Below are positions 35,131 to 47,700 of a stretch of DNA of 64,000 nt, one piece after another. The position numbers and the translations under genes are program-made. Source of the DNA: Entomortierella parvispora (Eukaryota; Mortierellomycota; Mortierellomycetes; Mortierellales; Mortierellaceae). The stretch's first letter is position 1, and each line of letters opens with the position of its first letter. Location of the stretch: positions 930,001 through 994,000 of the forward strand of contig OY752153.1 in the NCBI GenBank assembly GCA_963573315.1. The letters run 5' to 3'. The notes below the pieces were generated by a model. That model ran no database searches, was not told where the DNA came from, and saw only the letters and a list, made by a program, of their open reading frames with translations.

Positions 35131-37340
35131 ATGTCACGCCAACAGCAGATGATGGTAATAACACCGCCCGTGCTGATCCTCCCCATCGACACACTTGTGC
35201 AGGAAAACGACACGAGATGCCTGATCACTCTGTCAGATCAACACGCACGCTGCAATGCTCAGGAACAGACCAAATCCACCAAATTCGCGTTATGAACGAC
35301 TGCATCTCGGGATCAGAAGCGCATCAGTCCTGCAGTTCAATGCGGACCATGCAGTTCATGCTAGCCACGTCTTTTGAACTAGAAAGTAACCTTTTATTTT
35401 TTATGTGGTTGTTGTTGTCGTTGCGTGTCCTTTTTTTTTAGCAACCTCAAATCATTCTCTTGAAGGATGGTACAGACTCGTCTCAGGGCAAGGGCCAGCT
35501 CTTGTCCAACATCAACGCCTGCTTGGCCGTCGTTGACACTGTGCGCACTACCCTGGGACCCCGCGGCATGGACAAGTTGATTGTTGACGAGAAGGGTAAG
35601 GCAGATCGAGAACCTGGCAACTGGGGTCATCACAGGCAGATCGATCTGTTCTTTCAGTACTAAACATCCATGTTTCTCGCAACTATAGGCTCTGTGACCA
35701 TCTCCAACGACGGCGCCACGATCATGAAGTTGCTCGATATTGTTCACCCCGCTGCCAAGACCTTGGTCGACATTGCTAGATCTCAGGATGCTGAGGTCGG
35801 TGACGGTACCACCTCTGTCGTGCTGTTGGCTGGAGAGCTTTTGAAGGAGATTCGATCCTATGTCGAGGACGGTGTTTCGCCCCAGGTCATTATCAAGGGA
35901 TACCGCAGAGCTGTCCAATTGGCCATCAACAAGGTCAAGGAGATTGCTGTCCGTGTGGAGCGCAAGGACGAGACCGAGTTCCGTTCGCTTTTGGAAAAGT
36001 GCGCCGCCACTGCCATGTCTTCCAAGTTGATCCACTCCCAGACAGATTTTTTCACAAAGATGGTTGTCGACGCCGTTTTGCACTTGGATCAGGATGACTT
36101 GGACGAGAACTTGATCGGCATGAAGAAGGTTGCCGGAGGTGCCATGCAGGATTCGCTCTTGGTCGATGGTGTTGCTTTCAAGAAGACCTTTTCTTATGCT
36201 GGATTTGAGCAACAGCCCAAGAGCTTCAAGGACCCCAAGATTCTTTGCTTGAACGTCGAGTTGGAGTTGAAGGCCGAGCGCGATAACGCTGAAGTCCGTG
36301 TCGAGGCAGTTGATGTATGTCGCTTGTGGTTGCTGTCCATGCCATGATTGCGTATATGATGCATGCTGTGGTGACGTTTATTGACCCCAATCCCTTCTTT
36401 TTTTTACTTTTCTCCATTCTATGTTGTTATCGGCGCACGTCTTACTGGATTCTATCTTATTTGGAAATTGTAACCACCACAGGAGTATCAAAAGATTGTC
36501 GATGCAGAGTGGAAGATTATCTATGACAAGTTGGAGGCTATTGTCAACACTGGCGCCAAGGTCGTTCTTTCAAAGTTGCCTATTGGAGATTTGGCCACCC
36601 AGTACTTTGCTGATCGCGACATCTTCTGTGCCGGTCGCGTCCCTGCATCGGATTTGAACCGTGTTGTTCAGGCTGTCGGAGGCTCTATCCAGTCTACCTG
36701 TACCGATATTGACGACAAGCATCTTGGTCAGTGCCAGTCTTTTGAGGAGAAGCAGATCGGAGGTGAGCGCTTCAACTTTTTCCAGGGCTGCACCAAGGCC
36801 AAGACCTGCACATTGATCTTGCGTGGAGGAGCCGAGCAGTTCATTGCTGAGGTTGAGCGTTCGTTGCACGATGCCATCATGATTGTCCGCCGTGCGATCA
36901 AGAACTCTTTGGTGGTAGCAGGAGGTGGAGCGACCGAGATGGAGGTTTCGAAATACTTGAGAGAGTACTCGCTCACAATCGAGGGCAAGCAGCAGTTGAT
37001 CATTGGAGCGTTTGCACATGCCTTGGAGGTGATTCCTCGCCAGTTGTGCGACAATGCCGGTTTCGACGCCACGGATATCTTGAACCAGTTGAGGACAAAG
37101 CACTCCCAAGGAGAGATGTGGTACGGAGTGGATATCGAGTCCGAGTCGATTGCGGACAACATGCTTGCGTTTGTTTGGGAGCCAGCACTGGTCAAGACCA
37201 ACGCCATGGCAGCCGCCTGTGAAGCTGCATGCTTGATCCTGTCTGTGGACGAGACGGTCAAGGCCCCTGGTTCGCAGAACCCAGCAGCCAACGCTCGTGG
37301 CGCCCCTCGTGGCCGTGGCCGTGGAGTTCCTCGCCGCTAG
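35131..37340 (+). CDS. CCT7: T-complex chaperonin subunit eta (CCT7)
   Basis: Four exons, 35131-35154, 35442-35595, 35689-36314, 36483-37340, giving 553 residues, normal for CCT subunits. CCT7 is one of eight paralogous subunits of the cytosolic TRiC/CCT ring that folds actin, tubulin and WD40 proteins. The 24-nt first exon (MSRQQQMM) joins [20 protein letters not shown] in phase. Group II chaperonin nucleotide motifs are present: [25 protein letters not shown] and [15 protein letters not shown]. The eta-type run [20 protein letters not shown] and the C-terminal Arg/Gly tail ([10 protein letters not shown]) identify the subunit as eta. All phases agree. The first intron is 287 nt, long for this window. 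Confidence 0.97.
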
Positions 37341-37681
37341 AGAGGATAGGATTGCGAAGTAGATTTGTAGCATATCAACATTTTTTTAGGGGAAAGCATC
37401 GTCGTTTAGCTAAATACATTTGAGTTTTGAAAACTATACGAGTTGGTGGCGCAACAGGTGTGAAGCCATTTCGAGGTGTGCTTTTTCCCCCTTGTGTCCT
37501 TTGGCTGCTTGCTCTCTTGCTTGCTTCCTGAAGGCCTTGACCTTCTCTTGCACCCTCTCTCTCTCTCTCTCTCTCTCCTCTTGTCCCTCTTTCTTCTTCC
37601 CTCCCACTCTCATTCATCCCTTTCATTCATTCGTCCATCCACCCTCATCCACCCATACACCCATACACACACATACATGCC
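37341..37681. other. Intergenic with CT microsatellite
   Basis: 3' flank of CCT7 and promoter of the two-TM gene. A CT dinucleotide run lies at about 37552-37578 and CATT/CATC repeats follow. No gene seen. Confidence 0.6.
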
Positions 37682-37885
37682 ATGCTCAAGCATGTCTACC
37701 CGCCTTGGCACAAGCCCGTGCAGCGAGTGCTCTTTGTCGTCGCTGCCGTCCTCTGCATCACCCTCCCTGTGCTCTATGGCCGCCATCGATCCGTCTCCTC
37801 CGGCGTCCTTGGTGCCATCCTGGGCCTTTACTTTGGATGCTGGCTCTTTTTTTCTGTAAGTCTGTCTTCTCTTGGCTTCACCCAC

Positions 37886-37942
<57 letters not shown>

Positions 37943-39132
37943 GCCCCGCCCCTTGACACTGACCCCATCCTTCCTTCCTTCTGCCTCCTTCTCTTCCCTC
38001 TCTGCCGTCCCCTTCTCCTCCTCCTCCTCCTCCTCCTCCTGATGTCTTTCGTCTGGATCTTTCTGTTCTAACAACTGTCTGCCCGTTTTCTTTGCTTCCT
38101 TTTTTGTGTTATGCCCGGTGTTTGTGCTTGCAGCTGATGGTCAGGCTCTTGATTCCCTCGCCGAGAACAGAGTCAACTTTGCCCATCTACACCCCGTCCC
38201 CCGTTGTATTGCATTCCCCCTCGCGCTCAAATGCCCTCCCTTCCTCACCTGCCATCCGCCTCCCAAGCGCAGCACACACAGAGGAGAAACAACAGCAGCG
38301 AGGTGCTCGATTTGCTCCTGAGATAGAAGACTTGGATGACGACGACGACCAAAACAACAACAACACCAACACTCAACGAGGAACACGCAACAACAATGTC
38401 ACGTTCCAAACCCGGCCCAGAGGCGACACTACAGATTCTATGGCTTACCCAACGTTTGCTGCCTACCGTCAGGCTCAGCATGTCAACTTTGATGCTTTTG
38501 CACAGCGGGTCAAGAAGGCTTTTGCTCTAAAGCAAGACCAGGAGCGCAAGGAGCAGGAGGACGAAAAGCTAGCGTTACAACAGGTGCAACAACAGCTACT
38601 TGAGGAGGAGCGGGCTGCCGCTGCCGCTGCCTCAGCGATGGCATTGCAGCCACAGCAACACCTTCTCCGACCTGGCAACTCTCGTTCTCAATCGTCATCA
38701 ATGGTCCCAGTTGCTACCAGTAACAGCGAAAAGAGCAACGGAACACGGTCCAGGTCGTCCTCTGCCGCTGGTATGATTGGCGACTTTGCAGAGAGGATCA
38801 AGAACGGATCCTCGCTCTTCTTCCGTCGGTCGTCGAGTAGCTTTGGTATCGTGACTAGTAACGATAGCGATGCCGCCACTGGCGGGATGGAGAACAATTC
38901 GATGGAAAAGGAGAAGATGGCGTCTACAACCACAACCACAACCACACCAGAGTTTGTAGTCCATCCCGTCACTGGCTACCATGACGCCGATGCCGACTCT
39001 TTTGCAGACAGTGGTGCAGCACCGACGATACATGCAGCAGTGGAACAGAGAGAGACGCTCATGTCTTTGCCGTCGTCGGGGGTTGAGATCCGAGTGACCC
39101 GCTCTTCGCTCTCGGGGGATGATCACCCGTAA
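37682..39132 (+). CDS. Two-TM membrane protein with long coiled-coil cytosolic tail
   Basis: Two exons, 37682-37855 and 38134-39132, giving 390 residues. I do not recognise the family. Exon 1 encodes HKPVQRVLFVVAAVLCITLP (TM1) and GVLGAILGLYFGCWLFF (TM2, completed across the intron by LMVRLLI). Exon 2 is hydrophilic: an Asp-rich patch, Asn repeats, a predicted coiled coil (about DQERKEQEDEKLALQQVQQQ and on), then a Ser/Thr-rich tail with a short AERIKNGSSLFFRRSSSS segment. The intron (278 nt) contains long CT and CTC repeats yet keeps a perfect donor (GTAAGT) and acceptor (TTGCAG). Membrane anchoring with a cytosolic scaffold-like tail is inferred. Confidence 0.65.
37888..37935 (+). repeat. 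CT dinucleotide microsatellite inside an intron
   Basis: About 24 uninterrupted TC units, followed at about 38016-38040 by a CTC triplet run, both inside the intron of the two-TM gene. Confidence 0.95.
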
Positions 39133-39909
39133 AACCGTCCTTAATCACCATCCTCGCCACTCAGAGACGAAAGCGCTCGCGCCGCGTGGACGATAACGAT
39201 AATTATTTCGAAATCTGCATTTGGCTCCGAGACGGATGGACGGAGATGAACGAGGACGGGATCTCCGACAGGCAACGACCCAGAACCGGGAATCGGCCAT
39301 GGAACCCCACTGGGACCCCGAGAACCGGCTCTTCTTTCATTCTTTTTGAAGATATAATACCCTCAGTCCAGTCTTGCTTTATTTTTATTCTATCCACTTG
39401 AAGGGCACAGACGCGTCTGTTGGTCAAAGATAGGTTGGGGGGTTTTTTTGGGCGTAGTCAAACACCCCAACAGCCCGCGATCCTTCTTGATGTCCTTCTT
39501 GCCGCACTTCTTTGAATCCTGTATTGTACAATATCGTAGATCTATCCCCATAATAAACAACCCGTGGGCTCCTTCCCACAGATGAAAAAGAAAAACTACC
39601 ACATGGTCAGTTCAGACAAAGATTCTGTCCCTGTGTCCCTTTTTTTTGACCCTTACCTGATCCCCCCCGGGTGACGACCATGATGATGACAATGACGATT
39701 GACTCTGGCTTTGGTGTTTACGGAGGGAGGCACGGAAGATGGGATCGATAGATTGTCGATCTGCAGGTTTCCTCTTCTTTCCTTCTTTCTGCTCTGTTCC
39801 CTTACTCTTCCTTCTCGTTACCCTCTCTCACTCCATCGCCTTGCGACTTTTGCCCAGTCCTTGCCATTTACCATATATCATTACACCGCTTTCATTTTGA
39901 ACTTGACAT
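39133..39909. other. Intergenic
   Basis: About 0.8 kb with only short frames. Contains AATAAA near 39551 and a C run near 39662. The last 150 bp form a pyrimidine-rich leader to the MscL gene. Confidence 0.5.
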
Positions 39910-41065
39910 ATGTCTGCACTACCAAGAAGCGACCCCGACAACAACAGCGTCAACAGCAACGGGTACAGAGTTACAGGGGACGGAAACAATGGTGGCTATG
40001 GCCTTAATGCCCAGAGAGGAGTAAGGCGGACCAGAGTCATGCATGAGATCCAGAACGCAGAGGATACAGCCAGGGTGTCGCTCTTGCATGGTGGGGAGGT
40101 CGTCGGCCAGAAAGCCAAGACTCTTTGGACACATTTCAAGGTATAGCTATCTATCTATCCATCCTTCTTTGAGGAGACAGGGGGTCAGATACCTTCACGA
40201 TCACCGCCACTTTTCTTATTTTTTGATCCCCTCTTCTCTTGTTACTGAAAACTAATGAGAATTTCTACTCGTTTGAAATGTTAGGACTTTATCGACAACG
40301 GGAACGTGGTTGGATTAGCAGTGGGATTGATCATTGGAGCATCTTTTACGGCACTGGTGAATTCGTTGGTAGACGACATCATCTCGCCACCCCTGGGTAT
40401 CGCGTTAGGACAGGCGAGCTTGGACGATCTGTTTGTCGTGATCCAGGATGGCAAGAATGCTTCGGCCATCTATTTGACTTTGGAGCAAGGTACGGGATCC
40501 CCCCTCCCCTTCCCCCTCCCACACAAAAAAATGGTTAACAAGAGGATAAAACAGAGAGAAAGTCATGTGTGTGAATGGGCGAGAAAGAGAGATAAAGAAA
40601 AGGAGGGTAGGATCTTCGCGTCCTAAATCCAAACTTTGTGTTTTTCACTTTTATTTAGCACATAAGGATGGAGCGGTCTGTATTGCTTATGGACGGTTCG
40701 TCCAAATGACTATCAACTTTTTCATCATCTCGCTTGTTCTCTTTCTTCTCGTCAAAGGTATAAAAGTCCCCCTTACACCCACACTCAGTTATCCTTGCTA
40801 TGAAGACCGTTTCTCAAAATCCCTAGAATTCAAAACGTTGACATTTTGTTTTCCTGTCTTGGTTCCTCCCTCTCCCACAGTCTTTCAAGCATTCCAGCAG
40901 GACGAAATCATCAAGAGTAAAGTCAAATGCAAATATTGCCGCCAAAAGATCAACAAGGCCGCGACTCGCTGTCAGTTCTGCACTTCTTGGCAAGATACAC
41001 TGGAGCCTAACCACCTGGCCAGTGCGGCTCCTCTCACGGATGCGGATGGCCAAATGAGCAACTAA
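39910..41065 (+). CDS. Large-conductance mechanosensitive channel (MscL) with C-terminal zinc ribbon
   Basis: Four exons, 39910-40140, 40285-40489, 40659-40757, 40881-41065, giving 239 residues. MscL is a homopentameric tension-gated pore best known from bacteria; it also occurs in some fungi. TM1 is [20 protein letters not shown] with the family Asn and the pore glycines and alanines, then [11 protein letters not shown]2 is [19 protein letters not shown]. The N-terminal 75 residues are an added hydrophilic extension. The C-terminus carries [18 protein letters not shown], a C-x2-C-x10-C-x2-C zinc-ribbon pattern also found in some bacterial MscL proteins. Introns sit in the extension/TM1, loop and TM2/tail junctions. 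Membrane location (plasma or organelle) cannot be told; no clear targeting signal is seen. Confidence 0.9.
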
Positions 41066-41324
41066 ACTTTCTCCTTTCTATAGTCTTCCCTATCTTCTCA
41101 GAGTTGTCTTGGGAGGCGATATAAATTTGTGTATCAATGTTCCCCGGATGGAGGTTCGCACTAGACGAGAAACCCATAGTCGTTACGCGTGAGCAAAGAA
41201 CAACAACGCGGCGACCATAAACTCGACTCTGCCCACTCTTCACGACGCGTTCCTTCAGTTTCAACACGGTAGCTTTCTGATACAGAATTAAACACCCAAT
41301 TGCATTTTATCCATAAGCGACTAT

Positions 41325-43092
41325 TTACATAATCCTGCAGTCCAATCCAACGTCGTCATGGATTCCTTCACTCTCACAGTTTCTAGAGCATCGTGCATCC
41401 ATCTCGTTCCAAGGGTGTCCACAAGCATAGCAAAAACTTTGTCCACAGTGACAGACCATATGGTTGCACCCCTGCTGCTTCTCAATCACGAACCGACAGG
41501 ACGGACAATGACGCCAATGTCGATCCTGAACAAGTTGAAGCATCGCCCGATCCTCTTCGGATTCGCCACCGCGCGCTTGATTCTGATATTCCTCACAGCT
41601 AAGGCCTAGATAGAACAATGAGAAAGGAAACGAAAACAAAAAAAAAAAAAATGAATGAACACATGCAGAGAAAAAATATCGACAATAACGCAAACAAAAA
41701 AAAAGAAAAAAATACCAAGTAGTTTACCTCGATGGAAAGGAACAGCACAGGATGCACAAAAAGAAGATCTGCACTCTGGGCAAGTAACCGCGGTCCCGTC
41801 GCGATCATCCAGATCAACAATTGATTGGCATTCCGGCCGAGGACAGCAGACCTTGTTCGCCACGTGAATCTCGGCTAGTTTTCTGTACCATGCCTCCAGT
41901 AGATTCGAGTTCAGAACCAATTCCGCAGATTCTGTTGGGATAGGGGTGCGACAGCCCGGTTGAGGACAAAGCGTGGGTGCCCTGGCAGAGGCACTCGTAG
42001 TCGCATTGGTCAGATAGGATTGAAGACATGACAGACACAGCCCATGGTCGCATGGCATGACAATGCCAATATCTCTGGAAGAAACCGAGGGTGAAGTGGT
42101 CGCCATGGAGAATCGCCGTTGTTTCTGTTGAACACTGTGCTGTTGTCTAGTTTCTCTCGGCGCATAATTTGAAGAAGATCCTGCTGAAGAAGACCCTGCC
42201 TCTATGTTTGTTGTGGAGGGCGATGAACCAGATTGTGATGGGCCTGTGGGAGAGGTCAAAGGCGTTGTGGAGGCTGAAGCAGTTGCTCCAGCACCGGGTA
42301 TCTGGTTGGGGTCCGTCCTCTGTGGAGCAAATGAACGAGCAAGTCGAGCCGCAAAAGAAGTAACAAAGTGAGCCTGACTGGCCAGTTCGCTCGTGATATG
42401 GTTCGTAAAGTTGTGCCCATCCTGTTGGGGCGGTAGCTGTTGCTGTTGAAGGTCAAATGGCGTGAACGACTCGAAGCAAATCCCGCAGGTAGTTGAGGGA
42501 ATGGTGTTCTTCAGCAATTCTTCCCTATCCAGCATTCGATCTAAAGGGGAAAGGGGTCAAAAGTGGATAAGTCCCCTATCAAATGCAGAGATAACGCATG
42601 ACGGGGAGATGAACTCTTGAACTAGGATTTGATACCTTCTTGTCGAAGACGTGCCAGGGAACGTGGCGGTGAGTAACTCCCAGGAATAGGCGCCTTCCAG
42701 AGTTCGGGGTGATAGTTGGTCGCATGGTGAGAGTAGTTGCGAAGCATTGACGGCATGATGACCAGAATGTCAGTATCATACCCATACTCGATCTCCTCAG
42801 GGTCCGAGTCCAGATCCTCGGCATCCTCCTCGTGTGCTGCTTCTACCCTGGAGGATCTCTTTGAACTTGGCAGCGAGTCCGTCCGCGATTGACCCTGCTC
42901 GCGTTGAGATGGACCTTGATTAAAAGAGGAGCCAGTAGCGCTGTGGCTGCTCGTGGGGCGCGACTTGGTGTGGGTTTGTTTGCCTGCACTGTGAGATCCT
43001 AGGGCTGCACCAATGGAGTGTGGCTCCTCGGATTCGATATCGGATAGAAAGACATAGTCATCGTCGCGCTCATCCAGTTCCTGCAGAGCCAT
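41325..43092 (-). CDS. RBR (RING1-IBR-RING2) E3 ubiquitin ligase with split RING1
   Basis: Three exons, 43092-42636, 42540-41728, 41605-41325, giving 516 residues. RBR ligases receive ubiquitin on a RING2 cysteine before passing it to substrate. The first about 150 residues are acidic (ERDDDYVFLSDIESEE, EDAEDLDSDPEEIEYGYDTD) as in Ariadne-type members. RING1 starts CGICFESF (Cys171/Cys174), is interrupted by about 140 low-complexity Ser/Thr/Pro/Gln residues, and resumes MPCDHGLCLSCLQSYL ... CPQPGC. The IBR has CCPRPECQSI ... CPECRSSFCASC. RING2 reads HCPSCRFVIEKQQGCNHMVC then CGQSFCYACG, with Cys470 in the position of the HHARI catalytic cysteine. The protein ends shortly after, with no long Ariadne domain. 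Tail-to-tail with MscL and head-to-head with the Dus gene. Confidence 0.9.
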
Positions 43093-43340
43093 AAATGAGA
43101 AAGAAGGGAAGAGGGTGTATGCGTATGTATGTGTATGTGTGTAGGAGAGAAGGAAAGGAAAGAAAAAGGGAAGGAGGAGAGAGCAACGAGGAAAGAGGAG
43201 GAAAAACAAAAGAATGCATGCATGCATGCATCACAATCCAATGCATGCAGCCAAAAGGGGGGTCACACGCCAAAAAGGGACTGCTTAAGGGTCTGATCCA
43301 CTTTTCCTCTCTTGTTTGCCCTTTCTTCGCCTTTCTGTTC
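43093..43340. promoter_or_regulatory. Compact divergent promoter, RBR ligase / Dus4
   Basis: 248 bp between start codons. Contains a GTAT-type repeat near 43120-43142, a purine tract, and a TGCA/GCAT tandem run at about 43215-43232. Confidence 0.65.
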
Positions 43341-44683
43341 ATGCACCGCACAATGTCGACCGTCGAAGGTGGCCTCGATCGAGGGCCCATGCCTCGGACA
43401 GATCTCATGCAGCTATTCTCAACACGCACTCGTCCACTCAATGTTTGTGCGCCCATGGTCCGTTATAGCAAACTGCCATTCCGGGAATTGGTTCGGAGGT
43501 ATTTCCTCTTTCTTTTTTTCTTTTTCTGTTTGCTCAGATTTCCTCAGGAATGTTCAAATGTTTGACCCTTTTGCCCGTCGTATCCCCCCCTCCATCACTC
43601 TTACAGATACAACACCGATATCGTCTACACCCCAATGATCCTCGCCAATGTTTTCTCCGCCTCCAATTTCGCCCGCGACTGCGAGTTCTCGACCAACCAC
43701 CGTGATGATCCCGTTGTCATCCAATTCGCAGCCTCCAACGGAGTGGATCTCGCCAACGCCGCCGAGCTGGCCGCACCATATGTTTCTGGAATCGACATCA
43801 ACTGTGGTTGTCCTCAAAAATGGGCCATTCACGAAAAGTTGGGTTCCCATTTGATGTCGGATCCCGAGACTGTTCGAGATATGATCCGCATGACAAAGGC
43901 TAGAGTCAATGTTCCTTGCTCCATCAAGATCCGGATACACAGGGATTTGAGGTAACCACTAGTGCAGGGATCAGCGAGTCGCACTTCAGATTACAACTAA
44001 GGGTGAGAAAGATCTTTGTTTGTAGGGAGAAACTAAGCAATGTTTTTTTTTTTTTCAATGGGGGGTTACTTAGAGAAACAGAAGAATTTGTCAAGAGGGC
44101 TCTTTCGGTCGGCGTGGACTTTATCACAGTGCATGGACGGACCAAGAAAATGAAATCAACCGAGCCTGTTTCTTTAGAGGGCATGAAATTCGTCAAGGAA
44201 GTCTCGACCGTCCCCGTGCTGGCCAACGGCGACGTCTTTACGTTAGACGATGCCAACAGGATCGTGGCCGCCACAGGTGTTGATGGCACCATGTCTGCCA
44301 GAGGCATCTTGGAGAACCCAGCCCTCTATGCCGGATACGATATCACCCCCTGGGGATGTATTGAGGACTATGTGGATCTGGCTTTAAGTTACGGCACGAA
44401 TGCGTTTATTTTTCATCATCATCTGATGTACATGTTTGAAAGGACCATGAGCAACGCTGGTATGTGTTTTTTTTTATACTTTTATTCTTTAGGTAAAAGT
44501 CATAGACACCGTTGGCTTGATTTTTGTCTATTAAATGCCTGTTGTTCTTTTGTTTCATTAGAACGCAGGACGTTCAACTCGCTATCATCGGTACCGTCGA
44601 TTGTTGATTATCTGGAGGAGCACTATGGATTAGACATCGCCAAGAGGCGTGAGGAAAGAGCAAGAAGGAAAGGAGTTCTTTGA
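43341..44683 (+). CDS. DUS4: tRNA-dihydrouridine synthase, Dus4 type
   Basis: Four exons, 43341-43498, 43607-43951, 44074-44459, 44562-44683, giving 336 residues. Flavin enzymes of this family reduce uridines in the tRNA D-loop; Dus4 acts at positions 20a/20b. The FMN/active-site landmarks are NVCAPMVRYSKLPFRELVR, DIVYTPMILA, INCGCPQKWA with the catalytic cysteine, IKIRIHRDLRETEEFVKRA (across intron 2), FITVHGRTKKMKS, VPVLANGDVF and DGTMSARGILENPALY. Two close in-frame ATGs exist (43341 and 43353); either gives the same domain. The C-terminus SIVDYLEEHYGLDI is typical of Dus4. An AATAAA signal lies 5 nt after the stop. It converges on symplekin with 105 bp between stop codons. Confidence 0.93.
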
Positions 44684-44687
44684 ACCA

Positions 44688-44693
44688 AATAAA
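44688..44693 (+). terminator. AATAAA polyadenylation signal of the Dus4 gene
   Basis: Canonical hexamer directly downstream of the TGA at 44681-44683. Confidence 0.6.
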
Positions 44694-44788
44694 AGCACCA
44701 ATGTATCATATTCAATCTGAGGGAGAGAGAGAGAAAGCGAGGTGAAAACAGGTGGTGTATTTTACAGGATTTTTCTTTAAAAAACTTT

Positions 44789-47700
44789 CTACATGACCTC
44801 TTCTTGTGGGTCCGACTTGACGACTGTTGTCTCTTCCTGTTCAGTCTTCTCTGCAGTGCTCTCATCCGTCTCAGCAGGGGCAGGAGCAGCCGCTGCTGCG
44901 GCGGCCACGTTTTGGACATTCAACTGTTTTGTAACTCCACCGCCAACACGACGACCTGACGATTTTGCCTTGACAAAGGCATCCACGCTCTCCTTCAAAG
45001 AGGGTTCCTGCGCCAAGACCTCTTTCAGCTGAGGTTTAGGCAAGCTAGCCAAGACACTGCTGCTGGTGGGCTGCATTACCTTTGCACAACGAATAAAACC
45101 TTTCCAAAGGACTGGTCGCGTCCAGACCTTCTTGGCTACGAGTCGGGCCAAGATCATACTGTTGACGAATCCAACCAGGTTCTTGTACAGCGTAATGGCC
45201 TGGATCACGGTTCTCATAAACAGAGAGGGAATCTGGGGTTGATCCAATAGCTGTTGTAAAACAACTGCAATAATCTCGGATTTGAAAATTTCGGGATGGT
45301 TGAAGCAAATATCAATGGCTACGAAAAAAAAAAAAAAAGATACAGGCGGTGCGAGTTAGCATTGCTTCATTGGAAATAACTGTCACAGTTTCAAGTAAAC
45401 GAAGTAATAGCTTCCACCTACCTTCACAGGCCGCCTTCCATCCGACGGTATCCTCCATCGAGTGGAGTTGGATCAACAATTCCGAGGGGGACAAGACCAA
45501 ACCTCTTGGCGGATTGGCAGAGGTTGATCCTGAGGGCTGCTGTGGCAGAGGAATAACAGCTCCTGCGGTGCCATTCGTTCCATCTGCGCGACCTTGAGTT
45601 TGCGCTTGCGTGGATGGTCCTGAGGCGGCGGTTGACGCTCCAGCTGGAATACCCGCTGTTCCTGTAAGAAGTTTGACAAATACATCCGTGACGATCCTGC
45701 GCTCCCGCTCCGTGTTCTTCAACAGGCCGACAATGCGGGGCAAGCTGGCAATAACCTCCTCCTTGGTCAGGCCTCCCATGATGGGGATCAAGAACCTGGC
45801 GTTCAAGTCGTGCTGTGTTACAGCCGCTTGCACCGCCTCCACCAACCCTGCAGACGGTTTTGCTAATAGATAGATAGAAAGCAACACAATCAGTCAGTAA
45901 GGATGTAAAGAATCAGTAGCAAAACAAAAGGAAAGGAGATTATGCAACAAAACCTACCAGCATCGGTCAGCAGGACGACAATTCTCAGCGCCAACATCTC
46001 GGCTCCCATGGGGAAGTTTCGAATAAGGGCCAAAAGCTTTGGCGAGTCCGACTTGACAGAGTTGATCAAGGGTTGAATCTTCGTGCGAATCACTTTTTGA
46101 ACAAAAGGACTGTATGAAATGTAATTATCAAACATTACACCCAATAGACCATGGTTCTTGGCGCATAGTGAGAAATACAGGTCCAGTATCCGTCCAGTAT
46201 TATCTTCTGCATTCTTAATAGCCTGCTCAAATGACAAGGTAGATGTTCCCATAGAGCTGCTGTTCACAGAGGTCAAGGAGAGAGGTTCAGATGACATCTC
46301 CTTGATCCGGACATCGTCCTGATCGATCCTAGACTCGATCTTGATCTCTGTCTTGATCTCTGTCTTCACCAGGGGCTGGGTCGCAGGGGTTGAGCCAGTG
46401 ATCTCGACTCCGTCCATTCCTTGGGTATTATGACCTTCGTGGGGCTGAGTTGAAGTCAGGTTGCGTCTTTCCTCAAACGTCTCGCGATTTGGGCCTTCAA
46501 TGTCCTTTAGTAACTCTAGCTGGGCAAGTGCAAATTCTTCGACTTTGGGGCCGACTGTAGGATGCTCCAAATACCACTTTTTGGTCGTTACAATAGCAAC
46601 AGATCGCTGAAGTTTTTCCTGATGAGTCGTGTATTGCAGGATTAGCTCGAGCGCGCGATCCCGACTTGGAGGGCGCAGGTTAACGATATCGCGAAGGCAG
46701 GTAATACCAAGCTGCGCACGGTCAGGGTCGTCGCAGTACCGCTGGATCACCTCCACGGCGCCGTCCGGCAACTCTGGTACCTCCAGCAGGAAACGAGTCA
46801 AACCTCTGTCCTTTGCATCCAGTCGGGTAGTTCCGGAGGTAATACCGTCCAGAATCTTGTAGAGACACCACAGATATTGGGGCTGACGTTCCGAGCCATC
46901 CTCCTGAAGACGGGTTTGATTGTCATAGTACCATTCCTCGTGCAACCATGTCAATGCTAACTCCCGTCGCTGCTTAAAGTCTTGGCAGATGTATTCGACC
47001 ATCCGTTGCTTCATCCTGGGCTCTGTACTATCCGATTCTGCGTCAGTCGGGAATGCCCTTGTGAGAAGTCGTGAGACAATTGTCATCCAGTCAGCCTTTG
47101 TCACTACTTTGGTGGGATGGCCCTCCTCCGCAGCTTCGAAAAGGACCACGGCATTTGACGAGGTTCCTTCTTGTGAATGTCCTACAGCAGCGGCCTCCAG
47201 CATCTTTCGTCCTGTTGCTCCTGGAACAGATATCACATTCTCAGACTCCAAGATACGCTCGAAGGCTGCTTTCAAAAGATGTCGGTTCGCATCCTCTTCG
47301 GTGCCAGGGGTGATGGTTGCAGCAGGTGCTTCTAGTTCAACAAGCTTGAGCTTCAAAGTCTCTTGTTTCAACTTCTGCTGGGATTCTTCGGGCGCCAATT
47401 TGGTTTCCATCTTGGTTTCATGCTCAGGGCTGCTCTCCTTGCGAGCAGCACTCTTTCCAATGACGACAGCATCAGATTTCACGACAACAGGACGTCCTGG
47501 GAGGCGTAATGGTGTGTGTTTGGGAGCCATGACAATAGTATTGACACGGATTTCATTGCCGACGGTAGGAAGCTGAAGGTTGGCGAGGTTAGGTTCTCTT
47601 TTGGGCTCCTGCTTAAGCCCCGGCATGGGTCCTCCTGGCCCTGATGGGAGCATGTGGGGAGGAGGAGGGAGGAATCCTGGCGGTGGCATCATCCCTGGCA

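Noticed and set aside
35394-37373. Long leftward frames of about 270 residues
   Set aside because: Antisense of CCT7.
37420-37956. 178-residue rightward frame ending in Ser/Leu repeats
   Set aside because: Created by CT microsatellites across an intergenic region and an intron.
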